The notes under the pieces: generated by a model
What the model was told of the DNA's origin: nothing
Seen by the model: only the letters and a program-made list of their open reading frames with translations
Databases searched by the model: none
Source of the DNA: CAVPOO01 sp963707015
GTDB taxonomy: Bacteria; Pseudomonadota; Gammaproteobacteria; Thiohalobacterales; Thiohalobacteraceae
DNA length: 64,000 bases
Assembly (NCBI GenBank): GCA_963707015.1
Contig: CAVPOO010000016.1
Coordinates: forward strand, 1-64,000
Direction: 5' to 3'
Shown: positions 26,434-34,043 of the stretch, piece after piece
Layout: every line of letters starts with the position of its first letter
Position numbering within the stretch: the first letter of the stretch is position 1
Made by a program: the position numbers and the translations under genes

Positions 26434-27984
26434 TCAGGGCACTGTCGGTGCAGATTTGCCGTCAAGATTGGCTTTAACCAGTGTGCCCAGAAAGTCAGCG
26501 AAAGGCACGATATCTTCGCGGACGCTAGCTGCTTCGAGGGCGGCCATATAGTCGTTACGCTCCTCGACGGGAATAACCGTCCAGGGGTAGCCGCCAGCTG
26601 CCAGCATTACATTCATGAGGAAACGTCCTATCCGCCCGTTACCATCCATGTACGGGTGGATATACACGAACATGAAATGTCCCAGTACGACACGAACAGC
26701 GGGGTCCGGCTCATTCGTAAGAAGTTCGAATAACGCGGGCATCAAATCACGCACTGCTTCCCGGTTTGGCGGTGTATGCATGGACCGGCGGATATAGACC
26801 GGACCATTGCGGTAGCCTGCGAGGTCTGCAGGTTGCAGCAGACCAGCCGTGATGCTCGGTGCAAACAACTCTCGATACCAGGTACGGTGATCGTCATCGA
26901 CGACAGTTCCTGGATTCTTGCCTTTAAGTACTTTTGTGACACTGTCTCGGACAACCTGAAAGGCCTGATAGTACCCGCGTGCCGCCAGGGCATTACGATG
27001 CTCACTGTCCTCTTCATTATTATCCGGATTCCAGTTCTGATTGCGTACGCGTTCAATTAACTCAGTACTGACACGGTAACCTTCGATCGACAGGGAGTGG
27101 TAAGCATCGGTGACATAAACACCGTCAACATGCTGCATATATCCTTCGATGTCTTTGGTCAAACCAGGTGATTTCGGGAAGCGCTCGATGACAGGTTCGC
27201 GCATCGCCTGCCAGAGAAGGCGCATGCGCGTGACATAAGGCGATTGCTCTCTATCACTCAGGATGATAGGTGGCTTCGTTTCGAACGGATCGGATTCTCT
27301 CACGTCATAACTGGCTGCGCGCATCGTTGCAACGATATCGTCCGCAATCCGATCCCGGCCAAGATTTCGGAAAGCGCCTGCCAGTCGCCCTGCAATCGTT
27401 GTATGGCCGCCCTCCAGCAATTTTGCCAAGAGTTCTGAGGCATCTGTTATGGTGGCAAGCGTTGCGCGAATGTCAGTCGGCTTTTGCTGGAAGAATCTTG
27501 GTGAACAGTCAATCAAGGCCGGAACCAGTGCATAGAGACAGAGGCCATTTATGATTTCAATGTCCCGTCGTTCTGGCATGTTATATCGGACGCTTAAAAG
27601 CGACGTGCCATGCGGAAGTTCCGTGATCTTGTTATCGCCTTTCGGTGATCGGACCAGGAGTTGAGGAGGGACCGTCCGGTTTCCGGCATGAAGGGAGATC
27701 GACTGCTCCGGCGAAAGGCACCAATCGGTGCCAAAGCGCTCGTTCAGATACGAGGCGCAGAAATCCCAAAAAGACGCATACCACGCGGTGCTTTCGTCGG
27801 CAGTTTCGTCCGGTCGGGACGGGATGTACCATCCTTTGATCACTGCCTGCAGGAAACCGTTTGCGACAAGGCGCTCCCGGTCGACGCGTCCCAGGTCGCT
27901 TGAACGAATTGCAACAACGTCGCGGTCCTGGAGGTCTTTCAAGGCTTCAAGAGATCGTGCCAGTTTTTCCGAGGGAGCCGCCAT
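26434..27984 (-). CDS. Fic-domain protein with N-terminal regulatory (AbiEi-like) domain
   Basis: This is a 516-residue protein from ATG 27984; a GTG three codons upstream is an alternative. The Fic active-site loop HPYMDGNGRIGR (His about residue 443) is complete, so AMP transfer or a similar activity onto hydroxyl side chains is expected. The sequence SLSIEG around residue 300 fits the inhibitory helix motif [S/T]xxxE[G/N], so the protein should be held inactive until released. The first ~100 residues (VVAIRSSDLGRVDRERLVAN, then GWYIPSRPDE) look like the winged-helix/antitoxin-type domain at the start of AbiEi-like proteins. That N-terminal domain hints at built-in DNA binding or target recognition. 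It stands alone, flanked by the two ~310-bp repeats, like a cassette. Its target is unknown. Confidence 0.9.
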   Translation of the reverse strand: MAAPSEKLARSLEALKDLQDRDVVAIRSSDLGRVDRERLVANGFLQAVIKGWYIPSRPDETADESTAWYASFWDFCASYLNERFGTDWCLSPEQSISLHAGNRTVPPQLLVRSPKGDNKITELPHGTSLLSVRYNMPERRDIEIINGLCLYALVPALIDCSPRFFQQKPTDIRATLATITDASELLAKLLEGGHTTIAGRLAGAFRNLGRDRIADDIVATMRAASYDVRESDPFETKPPIILSDREQSPYVTRMRLLWQAMREPVIERFPKSPGLTKDIEGYMQHVDGVYVTDAYHSLSIEGYRVSTELIERVRNQNWNPDNNEEDSEHRNALAARGYYQAFQVVRDSVTKVLKGKNPGTVVDDDHRTWYRELFAPSITAGLLQPADLAGYRNGPVYIRRSMHTPPNREAVRDLMPALFELLTNEPDPAVRVVLGHFMFVYIHPYMDGNGRIGRFLMNVMLAAGGYPWTVIPVEERNDYMAALEAASVREDIVPFADFLGTLVKANLDGKSAPTVP

Positions 27985-28255
27985 GCTCTTCACTCTCTTT
28001 CAGAGGATCTTGTGTTGTGCTAATTCCAGGTTATTACGCTGGTCTAATTCTAGGTAATTATGTTTTATCATTTATAGGTTATTGTGTCGCGCGAAAACCA
28101 GGTTTTCTTGCGTAAACGGGTGGAGTTGGTGTAATTAATTAGTTGCTGCCTTCAAATAAGCCATTATATAACAAGTGCTTGTAGATGTTATTGTGCCCGC
28201 GAAAAATAGGAGTATTTGTTGGGAACGTCCGGAAAATTTGCCTATGAGATCTATA

Positions 28256-28563
28256 CATGCAAATCATGAGTAATGATGTCGACGGTTTTTGGGGCGAGTA
28301 AGAACTGCGAGCTAAGTTGATAGCTGTGATAAAATGTATCTCTTTGAAAGTTATAATAAATATGTTAAGTGAGACGTCGTGCGTAACCGGGGGATAAGGT
28401 GGCCTCCCCTTGGGGACGCCATCTTTCCCTATAACCAATTGTAAAATTAAGAAAATAAATACTTGGTTTAACGTAACAATACAAGGCCCCATAAACTGTT
28501 GGTTTAAGCAGTAATAAAGTAGGGGTTCGCGTACCCCTCCCTACACGACAGTATCCCCTGGTT
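28256..28563. repeat. ~310-bp direct repeat, copy B (downstream of the SWIM gene)
   Basis: This is the second copy of the element at 25956-26265, in the same orientation, immediately downstream of the minus-strand SWIM gene, whose stop is at 28569. The first 167 bases match copy A at about 87%. The middle (28423-28521) is different and AT-rich. The tail (28522-28563) carries the same GGGGTTCGCGTACCCC hairpin. AACCGGGGGATA (28385-28396) pairs with TATCCCCTGGTT (28552-28563), 11 of 12 positions. The gap between the fic start (27984) and this copy is AT-rich with no gene. Confidence 0.85.
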
Positions 28564-28568
28564 TGAGA

Positions 28569-29606
28569 TCATTTCCGTAACCATACCCGGGTAATCGCCG
28601 TCAGCGTACGCTCCTGAAGTTTGAGTCTGCCGCGTTTGGTTTCCCAGTTTGCGACGGTCTGTGGGCTTACGCCAAGCAGGTCCGCGAATTGGGTACGCGT
28701 CATCCCGCGTTGTTTGCGCAGCCGGGTAACCGCCGCACCGGTAGGCGTAAAAGCCCTCTCTCCCGGAGCCGCTGTTGCGTTGCCGACCCGGGATTTCCCG
28801 CGCCTCGCCGCCGTATTCTCGTTGGCCGATGTGCTGTTGTTTGAATGGCGCGCGGTTTTCCGCAGCGGTGTTTTTCGCTTTTTTGCCGGTGGCGCTGTGT
28901 CCTCGATATCGACACCGAATATATTCGAGAGGTCCTGGTTCGCGAGCCGACGCCGTTTCCCTTGTCCAGTGGTCGCCGTCTGAATGTCCAGCTCCGCCGA
29001 GATGAGTTCTTGATGATCGACCTTGCGCAGCACGAAGAGCTGTTCCGGATGTTTATCCAGGCGGGCGCCAACACCGTACAGCACGGCGGCGACATGCTTG
29101 CACATGACGGCCCAGTCGGGGCAGTCGCAGTGAAGCTTGATATCCCTGGGTTGGGGAAACAGCCCCTTCGCAGGCTCGGTTACGATGCCCATTACGTGGC
29201 CGGAGAGTTGTCCCTGCAACAATTCCAGCATAGAGCCGATCTGGCCGGCGCATTGCGTGCGTATGTTTTTCCACCGGGCCGACGCCAGGGCGGCGATGCG
29301 GATGGTGACATGGTATAGCTCCGAACCGGAAACGATGGCCTCGACTTTTCCTTTCTTGATCGCCAGGTGACAGACCGAACCGTTACGGACATAGGTTCTG
29401 CCGCGTGGCAGGCGGTTGGCGAAGTCGCTGAATCGTTCCAGGTGCTTGCACCAGGCCTCGCCCCAGAAGGTATGGGCGATCTTGCGGCCCTGGATCTCGA
29501 TGGGTTCGATCTCCATACCCGTGCTTTGCAGCTTTTTCATTTCCCGGGCCGTGTTGGCGCGTCGCTGCGCGACCGACACATAGGGCCGCCATCTACCATA
29601 AGACAT
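28569..29606 (-). CDS. SWIM zinc-finger protein with C-terminal XRE-type HTH
   Basis: This is a 345-residue protein. Residues 155-180 hold a SWIM zinc-binding motif CDCPDWAVMCKH (C160, C162, C169, H171, pattern CxCx6CxH). Residues ~220-285 are a basic, low-complexity linker. Residues ~292-345 form an XRE-like helix-turn-helix (RLRKQRGMTRTQFADLLGVS, then PQTVANWETKRGRLKLQ). SWIM domains bind DNA or proteins and often accompany SNF2 ATPases; an SNF2 gene lies just upstream in the same transcript (14-base gap). The added HTH is unusual for this pair and could give sequence-specific DNA targeting or self-regulation. The role is unknown, with DNA repair, restriction or phage defence as plausible options. 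Confidence 0.88.
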   Translation of the reverse strand: MSYGRWRPYVSVAQRRANTAREMKKLQSTGMEIEPIEIQGRKIAHTFWGEAWCKHLERFSDFANRLPRGRTYVRNGSVCHLAIKKGKVEAIVSGSELYHVTIRIAALASARWKNIRTQCAGQIGSMLELLQGQLSGHVMGIVTEPAKGLFPQPRDIKLHCDCPDWAVMCKHVAAVLYGVGARLDKHPEQLFVLRKVDHQELISAELDIQTATTGQGKRRRLANQDLSNIFGVDIEDTAPPAKKRKTPLRKTARHSNNSTSANENTAARRGKSRVGNATAAPGERAFTPTGAAVTRLRKQRGMTRTQFADLLGVSPQTVANWETKRGRLKLQERTLTAITRVWLRK

Positions 29607-29620
29607 CGTATGTTCTTCCG

Positions 29621-32317
29621 TCAGACCTGTATCTTGTTAACGTCGAGCGAAACCAGTTCCAGCAATTCCTCGTTGTTCATTTCGGTCAGCAGGGTTTCGG
29701 CGCCTTCCAGGATGTCACTGGCCAGTGCCGTTTTTTCCGTTATCAGGGTGTCTATTTTCTCTTCCACCGTGCCCTGACAGACGAACTTGTGGACCAGTAC
29801 GTTGTTCCGTTGACCGATACGAAACGCCCGGTCGGTGGCCTGGTTTTCCACGGCCGGGTTCCACCAGCGATCGAAGTGGATCACGTGTGACGCCTCGGTC
29901 AGGTTCAACCCGGTACCACCGGCCTTGAGTGACAGTATGAAATACGGCGGCCCGTTTTCCTGTTGAAAATCGTCCACCCGCTGCTTGCGCTGTTTGACCG
30001 GAGTGCCGCCATGCAGAATCAGTCCGGGCCGGCCAAACTGCTCGGCCAGAAATGTGGCCAACGGGCCGGTTATCTCGCGAAACTGGGTAAAGACCAGCAT
30101 TTTCTCCTGGCGCGAGGCGACCTCTTCGCATAACTCGGCCAGCCGGGTGAATTTTCCGCTATGGCCGGGATCATACCGATCATCGCCCAGCAGCTGCGAG
30201 GGATGGTTGCAGATCTGCTTGAGGCGTATGAGAGTGGCAAGCACCAGGCCGCGCCGCTGCATCCCGTCCAATGTTTCAAGCGCAGTGGCCAGTTTTTTGA
30301 CTTCCTTCCGGTACAACGCGGCCTGGGCTTTGGTCAGACCGCACCACGCGTGTACCTCGGTTTTCTCCGGTAGATCGGTGATGATTGTCTTGTCGGTCTT
30401 GAGCCGGCGCAGGATGTAGGGACGCACCAGGTTACGCAAGGGGGCGTATTGATCGATTTCTTCGGCGGACAGCGATTTGACGAAGCTCTTGAATCGCACC
30501 GCCGATCCGAGCAGACCCGGACACAGGAAATCGAACAGGGACCAGAGGTCGCCGAGCCGGTTTTCTATGGGGGTTCCGGTCAGTGCGATCCGGGCGGCGG
30601 CTTGCAGCGACTTGGTTGCGCGGCTTTGCCGGCTGGCGGGATTCTTTATCGCTTGTGCTTCGTCAAGGATAAGCAAGCGCCAGTCGCGCGCCTGCAGCCA
30701 GGATTGCTGCAGCAACATGCCGTAAGTGGTCAGGACCAGGTCGATGCCTGCGAGGCCGGCGCCGCCATCGCCGGCCAGGGCGTCAATGTCCTGTTTGCTC
30801 ATCTGCGATGGATGCACGAACAGGCAGCGCAGGGAGGGTCCATAGCGCTCCAGTTCGGTTTTCCAGTTGGCCAGCAGTGAGGCGGGCAGCACCAGCAGCG
30901 AGGCTGTCTTGCTGCGTTGTTTTTTCAGCACCAGCAGCAGTGCAATGATCTGCATGGTCTTGCCCAGACCCATGTCGTCGGCCAGGCAGGCGCCGAGCCC
31001 CAGCTGTGACAGGAGCCACAGCCAGCTGACACCGGTTTTCTGGTAGGGTCGCAGATGGGCCTTGAGGGCGTTGCCAGGGTCGACGGTGTTGAGCGTATCC
31101 GGCGTCCGCAGTTCGTCCAGCAAGGATTCCAGCCACGGTCCCGGTTGGACAAAGGCCCATTGCCGATCATTGGTCAGCGTATCGGACCGGCTGAGATCTG
31201 CCGGAGCGCCGGCCAGTAAGCGCATTCCTTCGGCAAAGGACAGCCCGTCTTTGGCCGCGCCGGCCGCCACCTTTTTCCAGTGCGAAAGGGCCTCGGCCAG
31301 TTTCTCCCGGTCTACCTCGACCCATTGTCCCTTGACGAATACCAGACCATCTTGTGCCGCCAGCAGCGCCTGCAACTCCCGCTCGGTCAGGGTCTCGTCA
31401 CCCAGGGTGATCCCCAGTTTAAAATCCAGCAGCGCATCAGCGCCGAGCTTGGTCTGTTTAGCACTGCCGATTGTGACGTTAACCCGCGGCCGGGTGCGCG
31501 TTTTCCACCAGTTGGGCAGGCGGACGATCACGCCGCACTGCTCGTAAAGTGGCGTCTCCTTGAGGAATTCGTAGGTCTCGGCCGGTGTCCATGCGAGTGG
31601 GTGGTACAGATCTCCGCTCTCGACCAGTTCCCTGATCAGAACACTCGACTCGGATGCGCGCTGCACCGGGGACAACAGACGGATCAGTGCTGGCTTGTTC
31701 CCGGCGCCCGCATACTCCTGCAAGGCTTTGGCCAAGGGCTGGTGACGGATGTGACCCTGACTCTGACCTGAGAGTTCCGGTGCATAGGTCGCCATGAATG
31801 CGAATGGGTAGTCCTCGTCCAGCCTGTTTTCCGCTAAGTGAAAGCAGACACGACCGACCTGATGCCAGCGTGGTGCGCTTTGTTCAAGAAACGCACCGAG
31901 GCCGCCCTGGCGACGGATTCGTGCGCACACCCAGTCGTCGAGCCAGAACCAGATGCCCCTCAGTACCACTGGGGAGAGATATTCGGCGCCGCGCATCGGT
32001 GGTGCGCCTTCGAGCAGCGATCGCATTTGCTGTTCATCGAGTGCAGAGACTGGATCGGGACGCGCCGGATCGGCTTGTGTCATCTGACAGCGCTCAGCCA
32101 GGTACCGGCAGGTGAAAGCCCGCCAATAGCCCAGGGCAGGGGAGAGTTCCGCGGCGTTATCTTTCGCTGCCAGTGCAATCAGGCCTTCGGCGACGCCTCG
32201 CGCAAACGCAGCGTCGAATGTTACCTGTCCGGTTTGCTGGCCGGCATCGCTGTCGCTCTCCGTCGGGAACCAGTGCAGGTGTCCCGAGGGCAACACCCCG
32301 AGTTCAGGTCTGGTCAT
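29621..32317 (-). CDS. SNF2-family DNA helicase/translocase
   Basis: This protein has about 898 residues from ATG 32317; an in-frame TTG at 32341 is less likely. The N-terminal ~430 residues are the bacterial SNF2-associated region. Then come helicase motif I (ADDMGLGKTMQIIALL), motif II (LLILDEAQAIKNP, a DEAQ box), motif III (ALTGTPIENRLGDLW), and the C-terminal lobe with LSLKAGGTGLNLTEASHVI and RAFRIGQRNNV. This complete SWI2/SNF2 motor should move along double-stranded DNA using ATP. It heads a two-gene unit with the SWIM/HTH protein. The pair forms one cassette of the island, between repeat copy B and the third core repeat. Confidence 0.93.
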   Translation of the reverse strand: MTRPELGVLPSGHLHWFPTESDSDAGQQTGQVTFDAAFARGVAEGLIALAAKDNAAELSPALGYWRAFTCRYLAERCQMTQADPARPDPVSALDEQQMRSLLEGAPPMRGAEYLSPVVLRGIWFWLDDWVCARIRRQGGLGAFLEQSAPRWHQVGRVCFHLAENRLDEDYPFAFMATYAPELSGQSQGHIRHQPLAKALQEYAGAGNKPALIRLLSPVQRASESSVLIRELVESGDLYHPLAWTPAETYEFLKETPLYEQCGVIVRLPNWWKTRTRPRVNVTIGSAKQTKLGADALLDFKLGITLGDETLTERELQALLAAQDGLVFVKGQWVEVDREKLAEALSHWKKVAAGAAKDGLSFAEGMRLLAGAPADLSRSDTLTNDRQWAFVQPGPWLESLLDELRTPDTLNTVDPGNALKAHLRPYQKTGVSWLWLLSQLGLGACLADDMGLGKTMQIIALLLVLKKQRSKTASLLVLPASLLANWKTELERYGPSLRCLFVHPSQMSKQDIDALAGDGGAGLAGIDLVLTTYGMLLQQSWLQARDWRLLILDEAQAIKNPASRQSRATKSLQAAARIALTGTPIENRLGDLWSLFDFLCPGLLGSAVRFKSFVKSLSAEEIDQYAPLRNLVRPYILRRLKTDKTIITDLPEKTEVHAWCGLTKAQAALYRKEVKKLATALETLDGMQRRGLVLATLIRLKQICNHPSQLLGDDRYDPGHSGKFTRLAELCEEVASRQEKMLVFTQFREITGPLATFLAEQFGRPGLILHGGTPVKQRKQRVDDFQQENGPPYFILSLKAGGTGLNLTEASHVIHFDRWWNPAVENQATDRAFRIGQRNNVLVHKFVCQGTVEEKIDTLITEKTALASDILEGAETLLTEMNNEELLELVSLDVNKIQV

Positions 32318-32522
32318 TGATCGGGCCTGGCGTGATGTCAAAATATCAAGGCACTGACGAGCGAGCGTTTGTCAGGTTACCGTCTCAGGCCACTTCCTGG
32401 AGGTGTGAATAACTCTGAGTATCACAATACTATTTCCCTCCACGCGACATGGCGATTAGGTGGTTTTAACTATATAAATAGACACTTGAGAAAATTGTTC
32501 CAGGTGAGGAACAAGGTCGACG

Positions 32523-32539
32523 CCCCTTGGGGACGCCAT
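32523..32539. repeat. Third copy of the 17-bp core (tRNA-Glu 3'-end-like)
   Basis: CCCCTTGGGGACGCCAT occurs here and, in the same orientation, at 26106-26122 and 28406-28422. From memory, the E. coli tRNA-Glu 3' end reads TCCCCTAGGGGACGCCA, so the core looks like the end of a tRNA-Glu: the T-stem 3' side, the acceptor 3' side, G73 and CCA. The rest of a tRNA is not present. tRNA 3' ends are common attachment sites of integrative elements, so the three copies may be att sites. This copy is followed at once by a hairpin with a T-run, as behind a real tRNA gene. Confidence 0.7.
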
Positions 32540-32546
32540 CTACAAC

Positions 32547-32580
32547 AAAGCGCTCACATACATGTCAGCGCCTTTTTGTT
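32547..32580 (+). terminator. Terminator-like hairpin after the third core repeat
   Basis: AAAGCGCT (32547-32554) pairs with AGCGC-C-TTT (32567-32575, one bulge) around a 12-base loop, followed by more T. On the + strand it would terminate a transcript ending in the core repeat. On the minus strand it also lies just past the nucleotidyltransferase stop. Confidence 0.45.
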
Positions 32581-32590
32581 TCGACAGGCC

Positions 32591-33622
32591 TCATTCACTC
32601 AATGCCTGCTTCACACCCGCGGATAAGAATTTCATACCTGCAGCGAGTTGCTGCTGAAACTTGTCCGGCATGCCTCGAGCGGCCTCAAGCGCGATCCACA
32701 CATCACCCGGTCGATCTTCCAGCAACACCGTCAGGAGTTCTTCGGACTGCTGAATATCCTTATTCACTTTGGTTTGTTGCGCAACGGGACCACGCTGCGA
32801 AACCATGAGTTTATGCAGCGCAAAACGTGCCGGGTTTGGCACATTAACGAGCACGCCACTACGAAAGGGAATGACGGCATCCTGACTGTCGTCCAGCAGA
32901 TATTCCAGAAAACGCATGGGATGGGCAAAGGTCTTAAAGTGCGACAGGTGCACCGGTTTGCCCGTATCCGGACCTTGCAGTGGCGTCAACAGGTCTACTG
33001 TAAATTCCCCTCCACGCAGCTTGAAACTGGTGGATGGCGATTTGGGATTCAGTGCAGGCACCTCAAAAAAACCCATCCCGGATTCCAGTAAAACTGATTT
33101 TACGTCGGGGGCATCCCGGCGCATGGCTATTTCTACCTGGTGAAGGCTGGCGAGATCCATATCCTGAGTTTGCATCGCAGCGGATGCCCAACTCACACCC
33201 AGCATGTTGCCGTAGGTATTAAAGGCATGGGAACCTACCAACACACCACCTGTTAGAAAAGTGCCTGCCTGGGCCAACACTTCCAAGACCCGCCCATCGG
33301 AACCGCCGGGCGCAAACCCACCACCACTGACCAACATGGTAACCAGTTTCTCACGCTGTTTTAAATCCGGGACAGCCTGGCAAAACAGTTTTTTCTGATT
33401 TTCTATTTGTGCGCGAAGTTCATCGGTGTCACGGCCAAGGGAATACTGACGCTTGGTACTGCCCACCACCAGTTCCATATACCAGTACTGGTTGCCACCG
33501 ACCGTCTTGGTCACAAATGAAATCCCGCGCTGATTCGGCAGTGCAATTGCGCACTGCTGAAGCAGTTCTGCGTACAGGAGTTGCGTGGTATGTGGGAGCC
33601 TTAGCATCGATCTACCATCCAT
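32591..33622 (-). CDS. GSU2403-family nucleotidyltransferase-fold protein
   Basis: This is a 343-residue protein. The segment LTGGVLVGSHAFNTYGNMLG carries the GSxAF nucleotidyltransferase signature. MQTQDMDLA supplies the acidic DxD that would bind metal. The N-terminal ~100 residues are helical and the C-terminus is a helical tail. This matches the group annotated as GSU2403-family nucleotidyltransferase-fold proteins (NTP_transf_8), related in fold to AbiEii/MNT-type toxins. The first ATG (33622) has no ribosome binding site; an internal ATG at 33607 follows GGATGG and is also possible. The upstream DNA is packed with palindromic TTATACGGAGT sites. It looks like a stand-alone toxin or defence gene; I see no antitoxin partner. 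Confidence 0.82.
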   Translation of the reverse strand: MDGRSMLRLPHTTQLLYAELLQQCAIALPNQRGISFVTKTVGGNQYWYMELVVGSTKRQYSLGRDTDELRAQIENQKKLFCQAVPDLKQREKLVTMLVSGGGFAPGGSDGRVLEVLAQAGTFLTGGVLVGSHAFNTYGNMLGVSWASAAMQTQDMDLASLHQVEIAMRRDAPDVKSVLLESGMGFFEVPALNPKSPSTSFKLRGGEFTVDLLTPLQGPDTGKPVHLSHFKTFAHPMRFLEYLLDDSQDAVIPFRSGVLVNVPNPARFALHKLMVSQRGPVAQQTKVNKDIQQSEELLTVLLEDRPGDVWIALEAARGMPDKFQQQLAAGMKFLSAGVKQALSE

Positions 33623-33707
33623 GAATTATACGGAGTATGTATGTTGACTCCGTATAATTCAATTCGTATAGCAAATTATACGGAAAAGCTTAAAGGACTC
33701 CGTATAA
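33623..33707. promoter_or_regulatory. Operator-like array of TTATACGGAGT half-sites
   Basis: A perfect 14-bp inverted repeat has arms at 33623-33636 and 33647-33660 (GAATTATACGGAGT) with a 10-base spacer. A second inverted pair (33676-33684 and 33697-33707) uses the same TTATACGGA sequence. That gives four half-sites in 85 bases, directly upstream of the nucleotidyltransferase start. The spacing suggests cooperative binding by a dimeric repressor. No matching regulator gene is adjacent, so the protein itself or an unlinked factor may bind. Confidence 0.6.
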
Positions 33708-33913
33708 ACTGCCCTACCAATAACCTAATCCGGTGCCAGCTTTGAGAAACTGATCTGCGCAATGTAGAGATTAGAAAAATGGATAAGTAAGCGAGAGAGG
33801 CCGGGGGTCAGGTCTTGCGTTGCAGCATGGTATCGGGGCATGCTCCTGTTGCCATACAAGACGGGTGGTTGGGAAGGAATTCGTTCTCCATCTAATGCAA
33901 AAGGAGTTGCAGG

Positions 33914-34043
33914 ATGGCCAGACCATTACGCCTCGAATTTCCGGGCGCTTTATCATGTCACGGCACGTGGCAATCGCCGGGAATCCATTTATCAGGATGA
34001 CAAAGACCGGCGGAAATTTCTGGCTGTTTATTGCAGGTCCTGA
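33914..34043 (+). pseudogene. REP-associated (Y1/IS200-like) transposase fragment
   Basis: From ATG 33914, with AGG just upstream, the frame reads MARPLRLEFPGAL. It then needs a two-base shift to continue as YHVTARGNRRESIYQDDKDR and ends at a stop at 34041. This is the N-terminus of a REP-associated tyrosine transposase (RAYT, Y1 family), including the HVTARGN strand. The catalytic HUH and Tyr regions are missing. The remnant runs into the 3' end of the AsmA gene, so its loss probably came with a rearrangement at the island edge. Confidence 0.75.

Noticed and set aside
25956..28563. Retron msr-msd RNA
   Set aside because: Terminal inverted repeats and hairpins recall retron RNAs, but no reverse transcriptase gene is nearby.
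25956..32590. Integron cassette array with attC sites
   Set aside because: The gene-repeat-gene layout is suggestive, but the repeats lack the RYYYAAC/GTTRRRY core sites and no integron integrase is present; the tRNA-end reading fits better.
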